Notes: generated by a model not told the origin, from the sequence alone. A DNA stretch of 64,000 nucleotides from Halobacteriales archaeon YIM A00013 (GCA_025041195.1 JAKCFM010000002.1:124001-188000); one strand, 5' to 3'; shown: positions 34,428-44,813, counted from the first letter of the stretch. Made by a program: numbers and translations.

Positions 34428-36299
34428 ATGTTTTTCTCATCAGCATCCCTGCCAATCCAAGGTGTGGCTCCAACCTCGGTGACGGTCGAGATGCTCGTCG
34501 TTTTCGCCCTCATCTTCCTCGCACTCGTGCTGTTTGCGACCGAATGGTACCCGATCGACGTTACTGCTATCCTGGTGATGGTTCTGTTGATGATTCTCGA
34601 ACCGTGGACACAAATCTCTCCGCAGGAGGGACTTTCGGGGTTTGCCAACCCTGCCACGATTACTGTACTGGCCATGCTCATCCTGAGCACGGGGATCAAT
34701 CGAACCGGTATCGTCCAGCTGATCAGTCGGAAGATGGCCGCATTTGCCGGTACCGACCAGCGCAAGCAACTTGGGGCAACGATCGGTGTTACCGGGTCGA
34801 TCTCGGGGCTCATCAACAATACACCCGTCGTTGCTATTCTGGTTCCGGTCATCGCCGATCTCGCACACAACGGTAAGACATCACCATCAAAGCTTCTTAT
34901 CCCGCTGTCGTTCGCCTCAATGCTTGGAGGAACGTTGACGCTCATTGGAACGTCGACGAACATTCTCGCCAGCAATATCGCCGCTCAACTCGGTGCAGAG
35001 TCTCCAGAACTCGGATTACACGCGTTTGGGATGTTTGAATTCACCAAACTCGGCATTATCGTTTTCGCGGTCGGAGCGATCTATCTCATGACGGTCGGTG
35101 TTCGGTTACTTCCCAAGCGGATTCCAGCTGACGAGGACCTCGTTGAAGAGTATGCCCTTCAGGAGTACCTCGCAGACGTTGTCGCTCCCGCGAATTCGTC
35201 GTTGATCGGGCAGCCAGTTGAAAAAGCGTTCCGCGAAGATGACCTCGACATCGACGTGTTACAGTTGATTCGAGACGGGGAGCGCTTCTCCGATCCATTG
35301 GCACACAAGGTAATTCGCGAGAATGACACGCTCCGACTCAGAACGAATCGAGAGACGCTCGAACACATCATGGATGCGCAAGGACTCGAACTAACGGGAG
35401 GTCCTCCAACCGAAGACGACCTCCATTCGGATGAGAGTGAACCAGTTCTCGTCGAGATTGTCATTCCGTCTGGATCGTTCCTCGTCAGCGAAACCCTTGC
35501 GAGTTCGACTTTCCGACAGCGTTACGACACAAACGTCCTTGCCTTTCGTACTCGTGGGGACGTCGTCCGGGATCGGTTCGAAGACATCAGTATTCGAGTC
35601 GGTGACACGCTCTTGGTACAGGCCCCACCCGATAGCCTCACCCGGCTCGTTGAGAACGAGGACTTCATCGTTGCCCACGAATTCGACGAGGTGACCTACC
35701 GGAGCGAGAAGATTCCGTTCGCGGTCTGTATCATCGCTGGCGTGGTTGCGCTTCCAGCGCTGAACATTCTCCCGATTGTCGTCTCAGCGTTAGCGGGGGT
35801 GGTGGCGATGATTTTCACCGGCGTCCTCAAACCGACCGAACTCTATTCATCAGTCGAGTGGAACGTGATCTTCCTCCTGGCAGGTGTTATCCCGCTGGGA
35901 ATCGCTCTGCAGCAGACTGGGGCTGCTGCGCTTCTCGGAAATGCCGTCGCCTCTACGGCAACATTCTTACCCACGATCGGGGTTCTGTGGATGTTTTATC
36001 TAGTGACCGGTCTGTTGACGAGCGTCATTAGCAACAACGCGAGCATCGTGTTGATGATACCTGTGGCTGCCAGCGCTGCCCAGTCGATCGGAGCGAACGC
36101 GTTTGCGTTCGTTTTGGCCGTTACGTTCGCGGCCTCGACGGCGTTCATGACGCCGATTGGGTATCAGACGAATCTCTTCGTCTACGGGCCTGGTGGCTAC
36201 ACGTTTTCAGACTTCCTCCGCGTTGGCGCGCCGTTACAGTTGCTGTTGTCAGTCGTCACGGTCGTTGGAATCGCGTTCTTCTGGGGTGTCAATGCGTGA
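34428..36299 (+). CDS. SLC13/DASS-family anion transporter with two RCK_C domains
   Basis: About 623 residues from MFFSSAS. It has a first transporter half (ATEWYPIDVTAILVM, GFANPATITVLAMLILSTGI, and the signature LINNTPVVAILVPV with LIGTSTNIL). Two TrkA-C-type soluble domains occupy about 240-420 (SSLIGQPVEKAFREDDLDIDV and SFLVSETLASSTFRQRY). The second half includes SVISNNASIVLMIPVA and FMTPIGYQTNLFVYGPGGY. The family imports sulfate, dicarboxylates or other anions with Na+, and the RCK_C domains suggest ligand gating. The substrate is not resolved. Confidence 0.92.
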   Translation: MFFSSASLPIQGVAPTSVTVEMLVVFALIFLALVLFATEWYPIDVTAILVMVLLMILEPWTQISPQEGLSGFANPATITVLAMLILSTGINRTGIVQLISRKMAAFAGTDQRKQLGATIGVTGSISGLINNTPVVAILVPVIADLAHNGKTSPSKLLIPLSFASMLGGTLTLIGTSTNILASNIAAQLGAESPELGLHAFGMFEFTKLGIIVFAVGAIYLMTVGVRLLPKRIPADEDLVEEYALQEYLADVVAPANSSLIGQPVEKAFREDDLDIDVLQLIRDGERFSDPLAHKVIRENDTLRLRTNRETLEHIMDAQGLELTGGPPTEDDLHSDESEPVLVEIVIPSGSFLVSETLASSTFRQRYDTNVLAFRTRGDVVRDRFEDISIRVGDTLLVQAPPDSLTRLVENEDFIVAHEFDEVTYRSEKIPFAVCIIAGVVALPALNILPIVVSALAGVVAMIFTGVLKPTELYSSVEWNVIFLLAGVIPLGIALQQTGAAALLGNAVASTATFLPTIGVLWMFYLVTGLLTSVISNNASIVLMIPVAASAAQSIGANAFAFVLAVTFAASTAFMTPIGYQTNLFVYGPGGYTFSDFLRVGAPLQLLLSVVTVVGIAFFWGVNA

Positions 36300-36384
36300 G
36301 TTCTGCTCACCGCCACCGAGATTGGCTTCGGAATCATTCATCGTCCACCACAGGACTATCCGACTAGAGCGCCTACCCTTTGGG

Positions 36385-36717
36385 ATGGCAGATGACAAAC
36401 AGGGCCGAGACGAGAAAGCGGATACCGAAAAACGTCGCCAGCAAGAGCGGATGCAAGAAGAGGCACGCACCCGCGCCGATGAAGAAGAGCCGGTACGAGC
36501 CAACGCTGGTGAGCAGCTCGGTGATCTTGATGGCGCACTCGAAACTCTCGACTATCCGACGACAACGAAGGCGTTGGTCGATGCCTATGGCGACTACACA
36601 ATCGAAACACAAGGAGGAACACAATCCCTGAATGAAGTGCTTGCTGGGACTGATAACCAACGATACGACTCCCCTGGGGATGTTCGAAGGCGACTGCTTG
36701 GGTTGGTACATCGCTAA
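36385..36717 (+). CDS. DUF5789 family protein
   Basis: Haloarchaeal protein of 110 residues. The highly charged N-terminus (DDKQGRDEKADTEKRRQQER) is probably disordered. The compact C-terminus (LGDLDGALETLDYPTTTKAL, GGTQSLNEVLAGTDNQRYDS, then DVRRRLLGLVHR) is the DUF5789 core. Function unknown, cytoplasmic. It starts 85 bases after the transporter gene and could share its transcript. Confidence 0.85.
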   Translation: MADDKQGRDEKADTEKRRQQERMQEEARTRADEEEPVRANAGEQLGDLDGALETLDYPTTTKALVDAYGDYTIETQGGTQSLNEVLAGTDNQRYDSPGDVRRRLLGLVHR

Positions 36718-36995
36718 CGCTTGCTGGCTGGAGTGCCGGTATTGGTACTGGGCGTCATCGCTCCACTCCTACAATCACCCCCATGATAGCCTTGGTTTCA
36801 TTTTTCTTAGTGTTCTTTCATGAGGCGTGCCCATCGCGGACATTTCCCACCACTGTAGGATACCAATCTATAAACCACGCAATATTCCCAAGCGCATCGC
36901 ATGACGAATCCAGTTGGATGACGTCTGTATCATGCAGCATATATTAAAAAAAGGGAAGTTCTAATAGCTGGGCGTGATAGGTCACACTAATTGCG

Positions 36996-37754
36996 ATGAC
37001 AGCAATTGAGACCACCGCCCTCACCAAGCAGTATGGTGATACCCTCGCAGTTGATTCGTTGGCTCTCCAGATTCCGTCCGGCGTCGTGTATGGATTTCTC
37101 GGTCCAAACGGCGCGGGAAAAACGACGACGATGCGGATGTTAACCGGGCTGCTAGAGCCGAGTAGCGGGAGTGCTCACGTGGGGGGTGTCTCAGTTACCG
37201 ACCGAGACGCTCTCCGTTCACAGATCGGCTACCTACCAGAAACCCCACCCTTGTACGACGAAGCGACCGCATTCGAGCAGTTGACGTATGCCGCTGGGTT
37301 GCGTGATCTTCCCGAAGGATCAACACAGGAGCGAATCGAAACCTTGCTCGACGATCTCGATCTCCTCGACGATGCCGACGATCGGATTGATGGCTATTCA
37401 AAAGGAATGCGACAGAAGGTAGCCTATATACAGGCAGTGTTGCACGAACCGCCGGTGGTGTTTCTCGATGAGCCGACGTCAGGGCTTGATCCCCGGGCTG
37501 CGAAGACGTTACGCCAGCGGATCCGGAGATTGGCAGACGATGGAACGACGGTGTTTCTCTCCACGCACATTCTTCCGGTCGTCGAAGACGTCGCAGACAC
37601 TGTCGGAATTCTCTCCGATGGCTCGCTCATCGCCGAAGACACGCCGACAAGCATGACAGAGCAGGCCGAAAGTGGCCACAAGCAGTCTCTCGAAGCGGTC
37701 TTTTTGGAGCTGACGAGCTCTGAAGACGCTGCTGAGGTGCAGCAAAATGGCTGA
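36996..37754 (+). CDS. ABC transporter ATP-binding protein
   Basis: ATPase of 252 residues. Walker A is GPNGAGKTTTMRML (about 33-46), the signature is GYSKGMRQKVAY, Walker B is VVFLDEPTSGLD, and the switch His lies in FLSTHILPVVEDVAD. It belongs to the drug/antibiotic/Na+-export subgroup of multidomain-free ABC ATPases. Eight bases of overlap with the permease gene indicate a coupled pair. Confidence 0.95.
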   Translation: MTAIETTALTKQYGDTLAVDSLALQIPSGVVYGFLGPNGAGKTTTMRMLTGLLEPSSGSAHVGGVSVTDRDALRSQIGYLPETPPLYDEATAFEQLTYAAGLRDLPEGSTQERIETLLDDLDLLDDADDRIDGYSKGMRQKVAYIQAVLHEPPVVFLDEPTSGLDPRAAKTLRQRIRRLADDGTTVFLSTHILPVVEDVADTVGILSDGSLIAEDTPTSMTEQAESGHKQSLEAVFLELTSSEDAAEVQQNG

Positions 37755-39462
37755 GTCGGGCTGGCTTGCACATGCCTGGCAAATGGGCTGGTTTGATTTT
37801 AGGCGAACGCTCACTGGGATGTGGGAAGACAAATCGAGATTGTCGATGACGGTTGGACCAATGGTGTTCATTGGCATCGTTGGGCTTGCGTTGCTCGTCG
37901 CATTCGCTGAGGAGTTACAGGGACTGTCCGGAGTGACACTCCCTGATGGTGCTCGGGGGCAGGTCGCAATGTTCTGGGTGTTTGGCGTCTACATCTGCGC
38001 CAATCGATTAGTCACCCAGCGGAGTCGAGTTGAGGCCGAAGCGTTCGTGTTGACAACTGTCTCGGCACGGACGGCGGCGATGGGCCATATTATCGCCGAA
38101 ACACTACGCGGACTGGCGTATGTTGCAGCGCCAACCATTGTGCTCACTGCTACTGGGTTCATCATCTTCGGTTCACCCGGGGTGGTTCTCACTATTCCGA
38201 TCGCGACAGTGATGTTCGTGATGACTGTGATACTCACCGCTACTGCAGTTGGGTATCTGATCGCCTGGTTGCTCACGCACGTGAAGTTCATCAGGCGGTA
38301 TAAGTCCATCATTGGTGGATCCCTGGTAGCGATTATAATGGGTGGCTATCTGATGGCCATAATGGGCCCGATGGAGGGATTGAATATGTCATTTTTGGGG
38401 TGGCTTCCACCTGGGTGGCTTCTTGATGTTGGCGTGTTGGGAGTCGGTGGAGCGATCGAGGGATCGACAGTGAAAGCTGCCGGATCGATGCTATCGAGCG
38501 CACTGCTCCTCATCGGCGGGGTTCTCGCAACTGATCGAATCACAAATGGATACTGGTACAGTGCACCAGTCAGCATCGACGATGACGGTGGTCCCATCGA
38601 TCACAGTAAGCGATCATATCAGCTTGGGCCACTCCCATTTCCGCAGCGCATCTCCCAGCCGACTCGTCGGGTGGCTGAGTGGGTGATTCTCCGTTCGATA
38701 CGGGATCCAAGCCGACTCTCGTATCTCACCGTTCCGGCGATTGTCGTTTTCGATGCCGTGTATATCGCCTACAGCGATGGTGTCCTTGCCGTAACGCTCG
38801 CACCGGTGTTTGCAGTTGGTCTTCCATGGATTATTAGTGAGGTTGCCGGGATGAATCCACTCGGTGATGAAGGATCGATGTTGCCACTGCTGGTCGCATC
38901 CATCTCTGGACGGCAGTATATCCACGGCCTGTTAGTGCCTGGCCTCGTTGTTGGGCTTCCACTCGCCGGGATACTAACCGGGCTCGCAGGAATGATCTCA
39001 CCCTATTCGCCTGTGGAAATTGCTGGGTTGGTCGGGATAGCGATGTATCTGACCCTCGTAGCAGTAACAATCGCTCCCGCACTGGGCATGGCGATGCCAC
39101 GATTCGATGCGATTTCAATCGGACGGAGTGGCGATGTACTCCCGCCTCGGATGAGCACGATCGTTTGCCACAGCGTGAGTGTGGTCGTTCCTGGTGCAGT
39201 ACTCAGTGGCCTGCTACTCGATCCCGAATCGACCAGGACTGCGCTGTCGTTCATCATCGGTGGCATCCCAGCGCTTGTGTTAGGGGCACTCAATGTCGGT
39301 GGCGTCGAGTGGTTCGAACAGGTTCTGGCCGACATCCAGGCCACTGATATCGCTACCCTGCGGTATGGGCTCGGTGGTGGAATACTTGTAGGTGGCTTCC
39401 TCGTGGCAGGGATCTGCTATCAATACGCAGTCCGTCGCTTCGAGAACTTCGAGCCACAGTAG
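37747..39462 (+). CDS. ABC transporter permease
   Basis: Membrane protein of 571 residues with about twelve to fourteen helices and no extracellular binding domain. The N-terminal segment AWQMGWFDFRRTLTGMWED resembles the start of ABC-2-type permeases. TM-rich blocks (VVLTIPIATVMFVMTVILTATAVGYLIAWLL and many others) follow. As a single large permease with one ATPase it may contain two fused halves. It is likely an exporter; the substrate is unknown. Confidence 0.88.
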   Translation: MAESGWLAHAWQMGWFDFRRTLTGMWEDKSRLSMTVGPMVFIGIVGLALLVAFAEELQGLSGVTLPDGARGQVAMFWVFGVYICANRLVTQRSRVEAEAFVLTTVSARTAAMGHIIAETLRGLAYVAAPTIVLTATGFIIFGSPGVVLTIPIATVMFVMTVILTATAVGYLIAWLLTHVKFIRRYKSIIGGSLVAIIMGGYLMAIMGPMEGLNMSFLGWLPPGWLLDVGVLGVGGAIEGSTVKAAGSMLSSALLLIGGVLATDRITNGYWYSAPVSIDDDGGPIDHSKRSYQLGPLPFPQRISQPTRRVAEWVILRSIRDPSRLSYLTVPAIVVFDAVYIAYSDGVLAVTLAPVFAVGLPWIISEVAGMNPLGDEGSMLPLLVASISGRQYIHGLLVPGLVVGLPLAGILTGLAGMISPYSPVEIAGLVGIAMYLTLVAVTIAPALGMAMPRFDAISIGRSGDVLPPRMSTIVCHSVSVVVPGAVLSGLLLDPESTRTALSFIIGGIPALVLGALNVGGVEWFEQVLADIQATDIATLRYGLGGGILVGGFLVAGICYQYAVRRFENFEPQ

Positions 39463-39786
39463 CTCTTGTGACGACACACTACGCAGACGACGAGAATCCA
39501 GTTTTGCCACCCGGACATCACCATTTGTGTATCCTGAATTCCGATCTCCCCTGGTTCAACACGGATCCGGCGATCGCCGGCAGTACGCTCTTCGCTCATG
39601 AATGTGGACGAGTAGATGGATGATTCAGTCACCCCCAACAGCAGAGCCAGAAGCCATCGATGCCAACACGGATGGCGGACCCATGGCTGCTGTCGTCGTG
39701 AAACAGTGGCGTACAGCATATACGATTCCAGATTGCATGACGGGTCGATCGGCGTGGAGCACAGTGGATCACCTCGCACCAAGAGC
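39463..39786. other. no gene recognised
   Basis: About 320 bases between the ABC permease and an SDR gene. A minus-strand frame beginning MSEERTAGDRRIRVEPGEIG near 39,599 has acidic, protein-like composition but runs antisense into the permease gene, so I do not call it. Confidence 0.4.
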
Positions 39787-40551
39787 ATGAGTTCGTCGAG
39801 CGATGCGGAAGTAATCGTCATCACTGGAGCGAACGAGGGAATTGGCTTTCACCTGGCACGTGCGCTCGCCGAGGACCCCCGTCGGATAGGCATACTCGAT
39901 ACGAATGGATCCAATAGTAGTGTCCTCAAGGATGACGCCGTTGCCCAAATCCACTATTATGACTGCGATGTGACAGACGAAGACGACGTTACAACGGCCG
40001 TGAACGATATCATCGACCGATGGGGCCGGATCGACATTCTCGTCAACAACGCCGGCGTTGCCAGGATCGCTCCGTTCGAAGACCAATCAATGGCCGATAC
40101 TCGCCGTGAGTTCGAGGTCAATTTCTTTGGCTATCAACGACTGATCCGCGCCGTCCTCCCGCATATGCTAGAGCGTGATACGGGTATTATCCACTGTATG
40201 GGGTCCGGAACTGGGGCCACCGGTCATCCTGGCATGTCTGGGTACTCCGCAACGAAAGGAGCAATCAGCGCATTCGTCCGCTCACTCAGACTCGAACTCA
40301 CACAGACGAATGTCTACTGTACGGTACTGATTCCTCCATCGACGAACACACGGATGACTGCCGACCTCGACTATCCAGCGTGGATGACGGCTGCTCCCGA
40401 AACCGTTGGACGGAAGCTGGCACGCAAAATCCACGCTACTCGACCCGTAATCACGCCCGACTGGACTACGAGGATTGGCCTATTTCTCACCAGACAGTTC
40501 CCGTCACTCTGGCGAAGCATGACGGCTGGTACCGTTCATACTGAGAAGTAG
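39787..40551 (+). CDS. SDR-family oxidoreductase
   Basis: About 254 residues from MSSSSDAE; the longer open frame upstream is non-haloarchaeal in composition. Motifs are ITGANEGIGFHLARALA, VNNAGVARIAPFE (NNAG), CMGSGTGATGHPG (Ser region) and YSATKGAISAFV (Tyr, Lys). The C-terminal part (KLARKIHATRPVITPDW) resembles SDRs of sphingolipid or retinol type. Substrate unknown; monocistronic by spacing. Confidence 0.88.
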   Translation: MSSSSDAEVIVITGANEGIGFHLARALAEDPRRIGILDTNGSNSSVLKDDAVAQIHYYDCDVTDEDDVTTAVNDIIDRWGRIDILVNNAGVARIAPFEDQSMADTRREFEVNFFGYQRLIRAVLPHMLERDTGIIHCMGSGTGATGHPGMSGYSATKGAISAFVRSLRLELTQTNVYCTVLIPPSTNTRMTADLDYPAWMTAAPETVGRKLARKIHATRPVITPDWTTRIGLFLTRQFPSLWRSMTAGTVHTEK

Positions 40552-40725
40552 GGAGCAGAATGTCTCGTGGCAGTTGCTGTTGTGCGACCACTCTGGCACT
40601 CCTCGATGACGATCGCCACCAGTCAATGAAAATGATCTATACATTTAATATTATTTAAACTACAACAAATAACCTGCATAACGATCATTATATATCTTTC
40701 CACAGATATACCGTGTACCAACCCT

Positions 40726-41466
40726 ATGGCTCACGACAGCATACCTAACAGGTCAGCAACACGGAGAACGTTTCTCACTGGACTTGCGGCCGCCGGGGTT
40801 TCGACGGTCGGCGTGACCGGCGTTGGCGGTAGAACGGCCGGGAACGACCGTAATCCGATACTGATGGTCCATGGCTTTCTCGACAGTGGAGAGACGCCGT
40901 GGTGGGATCTCACCACCTATCGATTAGAAGAGATTGGCTATGACGAATCGCAGCTGTCCGTGTTGAGTCTCGGTGCGCTCGCCACAACCGTCGATTCACC
41001 GAAGGTGTACGCGGGGGAAGTAGCATCACGTCTTGAGAGTATCAGTGCAACGCATGACAGTGCGGTCGACATAATTGCGCATTCGATGGGGGGACTCGAT
41101 TCTCGCTGGGCGATCGAAAAGATGGGTGCCAATGAGTACGTAGATTCGCTTATTACGCTCGGGACGCCACACCAGGGGACCTACGTTGCCTATCTCGCGT
41201 ATATTACACCGGGTGGTCGGACGATGGTACCCAACAGTGAATTTCTGCAGGCCCTCAACGATGGTCAGCTCGCTGCAGACGTCAACTACACCGCTATATG
41301 GTCAAATCTCGATGCATTGATCACTCCCGACGAATTTGCGACGCTTCCAGAACCCGAGGCCAGTTCAATTTCGACAGCCCAGAACGTTTTCGTTCCATAC
41401 AAGGGCCACATTCAGCTCTCTTTCGACCGGGAGGTGTTTGAGACGTACGTCCCGCATCTCGGGTGA
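40726..41466 (+). CDS. Tat-exported lipase/esterase of the alpha/beta-hydrolase fold
   Basis: Protein of 246 residues. The N-terminus SATRRTFLTGLAAAGVSTVGVTGVG is a twin-arginine signal. The mature part begins ILMVHGFLDSGETPWWDL (oxyanion HG), with nucleophile elbow IIAHSMGGLDSRW (Ser in H-S-M-G-G), LGTPHQGTYVA and a C-terminal HIQLSF carrying the likely catalytic His. This fits extracellular triacylglycerol lipases of LipA type. The gene is preceded by an AT-rich promoter region with TATATAT near 40,690. Confidence 0.9.
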   Translation: MAHDSIPNRSATRRTFLTGLAAAGVSTVGVTGVGGRTAGNDRNPILMVHGFLDSGETPWWDLTTYRLEEIGYDESQLSVLSLGALATTVDSPKVYAGEVASRLESISATHDSAVDIIAHSMGGLDSRWAIEKMGANEYVDSLITLGTPHQGTYVAYLAYITPGGRTMVPNSEFLQALNDGQLAADVNYTAIWSNLDALITPDEFATLPEPEASSISTAQNVFVPYKGHIQLSFDREVFETYVPHLG

Positions 41467-42236
41467 GTACATTCGATCAGGAATTCGGCCATCCATAACG
41501 ATACTGTTCGTCTGCGTCTGGAGGGTGCGTTGGGTGGCGTCAGTTGTTGCTGTTTGGCTCGCCATGGTCGGCACAGTCGACTCATGTTTGGGACGCTGTT
41601 TTGATACGACTGAGATAGAATGTCCGTATCTACCTACTCAGTCTCGAAACCACCGGCTGATTACAGAGATTATAGGCGGGAATGCCTGACGCTTTAGGGA
41701 AAGGATGAATCGCCGTCAGCGATGTTGAAACATGTATTTTGCTACCAATCCACCTACCACTATCGATGGACATAACCCTGCAAGTACGGGAAATGACTTC
41801 TCTCGGAACAAGTACGGAAGAACCCCTTCCGGAGCCATCGATCGCAATCGACAGATCAACGCTACGCCTGAATCTTCGCTGAAATAGCGCGACGATATGG
41901 CTAACGGCTGGTTGGCACAGCCAGTAGAGGCGTGATGTCGCACATCTGCAAACCGTAAAATCCCAACGCAGCGCCCTGTGGCGTGGGATTCCTCCGACGT
42001 TAGGCGAAGGAGGATGTCAACAATTGTTCACCGCTCGTGCAACTGATTGGCACATATCTCCATTAGTTCGACGTCATACGGGTTCTTCCAGGCATTGGGT
42101 TTAAGCACCACACCGTCCACAAACAGGTACGAACGATGTCCTCGACCGAGTGCTCAACGCTTCCCCGAATCTCTAATTGCGTCCACCAAGAGTGGGAAGC
42201 CGTTCAGGGCGGCAGTTCGAGAGGAGACGAATCTCC
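41467..42236. other. gap with an IS605-type end relic
   Basis: About 770 bases between the lipase and recombinase genes. Apart from the element-end structures at 41,961-42,020 (listed separately), no gene is recognised. It may include sequence left by a lost insertion. Confidence 0.5.
41961..42020 (+). mobile_element. relic of an IS200/IS605 (IS1341-type) right end
   Basis: Consecutive hairpins are present: TCCCA...TGGGA around CGCC-CTGT-GGCG (41961-41988), then CCTCC-GACGTTAGGCGAA-GGAGG (41991-42013), followed by ATGTCAA. This is the structured end seen in haloarchaeal TnpB-type elements and the region from which a guide-type (omega) RNA would be processed. No tnpB lies upstream, so it is a solo end. 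The same terminal GGAGGATGTCAAC occurs inverted near 90-100. Confidence 0.5.
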
Positions 42237-43382
42237 ATGAGCAAGTTCACTGAAGCCGACCTCACTGCCGCGATCGACCGATATCTCCGTTCCAAAAGCA
42301 AAGGCGGTGCCCAGTCAGGCACGTACTACCGAACGGCGAAAAGTGCGCTTCGCCGTTGGAAAGCATGGCTGTCGAGTGATGATATCGCCGCACTCACCGA
42401 TCCGGACGCTGGCGCACACGTTTTGCGTCGGTATGCTCAGCATCTCACCACTGCAGTTGGTGACGATGAGCTCGCGGCCTCCAGTGCCCACACGTACTAC
42501 AACATCATCTCGGGGTTTTGCTCGTACTGTGTTCGTGATGGTGTGTTTCCCTCGAATCCCGCCCAACGCGAACGGGCACGCGAAGAACTCCCGACTGACG
42601 ACAGCGACAACCGTCAGCAGTTCTGGGATCCGGAGACCCGCGATCGATTTCTCCGCTGGCTCGACGACCGAGCCTATGATGCGATCGAGGCTTCTGGAAC
42701 GGATGCTCGCCTCGAACTGCGTGATCGTGCGTTTGGCTACGTACTCGCGTATTCTGGCGTTCGAGGGGCCGAAATCCTTCGAACCAGCGCAGACGACAGG
42801 GAGGGTCGCCAGGGATTGTGCTGGCAGAACGTTTCGCTTCCCGATGCCGATGGAGAGACCGAGAGCGGAACCCTGCGTGTGTTTGGAAAGGCCCAGGAGT
42901 GGGAGACGACGCCACTTCCACGACAGGCGGTGATTCCGCTCCGGCAGTACTTTCGCGCACTCGGCGCACCACCGGGCAATTGGCCGGTCTTTCCAACGCA
43001 ACACGCGCCATCGAAATACCGAGTCGCCCGTGAGCAGCTTGCTGAGACGGGACTCTCCCAGGGAGAAATTGAGACCCGCCTTGACGAGCAATCGATCGAT
43101 CAACTGCTCCGGGAGCAGGAGATTGTGCCTCCTGCGATCACCGTCAACGGCATGCGAACACACGTCAAACGACTCTGTGAGCGGGCTGATATCACCATCG
43201 ACGGCGAGTATCTCAAACTCCATGGTGCCAGACGCGGGCTCGGCGATACCATCTTCCGTGTGGATCGCGGGGAAGCCCAGGATCTACTCCGGCATCGATC
43301 GCTCCAGACAACCAAGGACGCATACTCACACATCGAGGCCGAAGAACGGGCCGAGCGCGTCTCTTCCATCCTCGATGAGTGA
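42237..43382 (+). CDS. tyrosine recombinase / phage-type integrase
   Basis: About 381 residues from MSKFTEA, preferred over a 20-residue-longer start. The N-terminal SAM-like core-binding domain covers about 1-125 (YYRTAKSALRRWKAWLS, AHTYYNIISGFCSYCVRDG). The catalytic domain has Arg in AYSGVRGAEILR, the HxxR equivalent LHGARRGLGD, and LLRHRSLQTTKDAYSH with the nucleophile Tyr. It may act in integration or resolution of a mobile element. No attachment-site repeat or tRNA was found nearby, and no other phage genes are present. Confidence 0.92.
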   Translation: MSKFTEADLTAAIDRYLRSKSKGGAQSGTYYRTAKSALRRWKAWLSSDDIAALTDPDAGAHVLRRYAQHLTTAVGDDELAASSAHTYYNIISGFCSYCVRDGVFPSNPAQRERAREELPTDDSDNRQQFWDPETRDRFLRWLDDRAYDAIEASGTDARLELRDRAFGYVLAYSGVRGAEILRTSADDREGRQGLCWQNVSLPDADGETESGTLRVFGKAQEWETTPLPRQAVIPLRQYFRALGAPPGNWPVFPTQHAPSKYRVAREQLAETGLSQGEIETRLDEQSIDQLLREQEIVPPAITVNGMRTHVKRLCERADITIDGEYLKLHGARRGLGDTIFRVDRGEAQDLLRHRSLQTTKDAYSHIEAEERAERVSSILDE

Positions 43383-43592
43383 CGGTTCAGAATCCAATTA
43401 GCAAACAGTAATGTCGTTTTCACATGAATCTCATCGACCAAGATGTCATTTGAACCAGGAGGTCGATTCTGCCGGTCGGTTCGTATCGCGTTGTTCCCAA
43501 TACCTTTGCTGGTGCACGGTCTGGTAGCTGGTGGGGGAGGAAATGGCGCTCTGCGGTCACCGCCCTCCATATTTTGGAAAATGGAGTCTACC

Positions 43593-44553
43593 TCAGAGAG
43601 TCATTGTCGCTTTTAGTCGCCACACCTGTGGCAATTCCATCGACAGCGACTCCCACGTGTCACCCCCATCGCAACTCAGGAACACCGTTGAGCGTCCCTC
43701 AGAAACCGACCCCATGTAGAACAGGACGTCAGGATCAGTCGGATGAAGACACAGCGGATCGGCTGGATTCGCCCTCAGCGATCGGCGACCACGTCTGCCC
43801 TCGGTCCGTACTTCGGTAGAGCGGCGACTCGTCACGATCCACGTATCCGAAGACCGTTTCAGGGTCCGCTGGATCGAACGCAACTCCGTGAACGTACGCC
43901 CCACGAAGCGATTCAACGGCGGTCCAACTCCGAGCTGCATCGTCGCTGACGAACAGTCCTTCTCCTGCACCTGCGAACACGCGATCCGGATCCGTCGGAT
44001 CGATTGCAACGCGATGGAGATCATAGCCGACGAGTGCTTCGCTCCACGACTCTCCCCAATCATCACTGTAGATCAACGAACCGTGCTCGACGCCAGCGAA
44101 CAGCCGCTCCGGACGGTCCGGATGAACCGCGAGTCCGTGAATATGTCCGGCGTAGAACGGTTCGTGGAAAAACGTCCAGGTCGACCGGCTCTCCAGCGCA
44201 TCGATTGTTGAGAAGGCTTCGAATGGGCCATCATCCTCTGAGACGTACAACATTGGAGGCTCAGTACCGACGTACACTGTCTCTGGATCCGGTGAAAAAG
44301 TGACGTCCCAGACCCACTCGTCCTCGAAACCAATAGCGGTGAACGTCTCACAACCATTCTCAGTGTAATGAAGCCCCCATCCGCGAAGGCCACAGCCCAC
44401 ATAGGCGATCGATGGATTGTCTGGATGGATCGCTATTGCTCTTACTGCCTGCCCGTGCAATCCTGATTCGAGCTGCGCAACTGAGCCTGCGTCAGTAACA
44501 CGAACGGTCCGTAGGCCATCTTCAGTTCCGACGTACAACGTACATGGATTCAT
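43593..44553 (-). pseudogene. BNR/sialidase-like repeat protein, frameshifted near its 3' end
   Basis: The first 258 or so residues form a beta-propeller of BNR-type repeats: HPDNPSIAYVGCGLRG, SDDWGESWSEAL, SDDAARSWTAV, STDRGQTWSPIAEGE. After the last block (about 43,768) the frame runs to an early stop at 43,735, but the next frame carries on with the expected NPADPLCLHPTDPDVLFYMG and SCDGGDTWESLSMELPQVW, ending at 43,593. One indel therefore separates the last repeat. It may be a sequencing error, a recent mutation, or a functional shorter product. No signal peptide, so cytoplasmic. Confidence 0.85.
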
Positions 44554-44813
44554 GGATGGTCTCCATCAGTATGTTTGTTGTAAGAGTTCTTGAAATATAA
44601 ATGATCTCTGGATAAATTTTGTTTATTTATTATAATAACTGAAGTCGGACAGGAAGATCAGCAATGCACTATCCAGTGTTGTTTCCAGCACTTGTCTGGA
44701 TATCTAAAACTAATACTGAGCTGCATGAGTGCTCCAGCCCGGAGTCTCTCGGATTTAGGAGTAAACAAAGTGGCTCTCATACCGCAGCAACTGGAGATGT
44801 GTATCCAGGCCGT

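Noticed and set aside
42315-43223. Minus-strand frame of 302 codons over the recombinase gene
   Set aside because: Antisense to a recombinase with full catalytic motifs; composition is not haloarchaeal.
42237-43382. Integrase as sign of an intact provirus or genomic island with attachment sites
   Set aside because: No structural phage genes, replication genes, tRNA target or flanking direct repeats were found around it.
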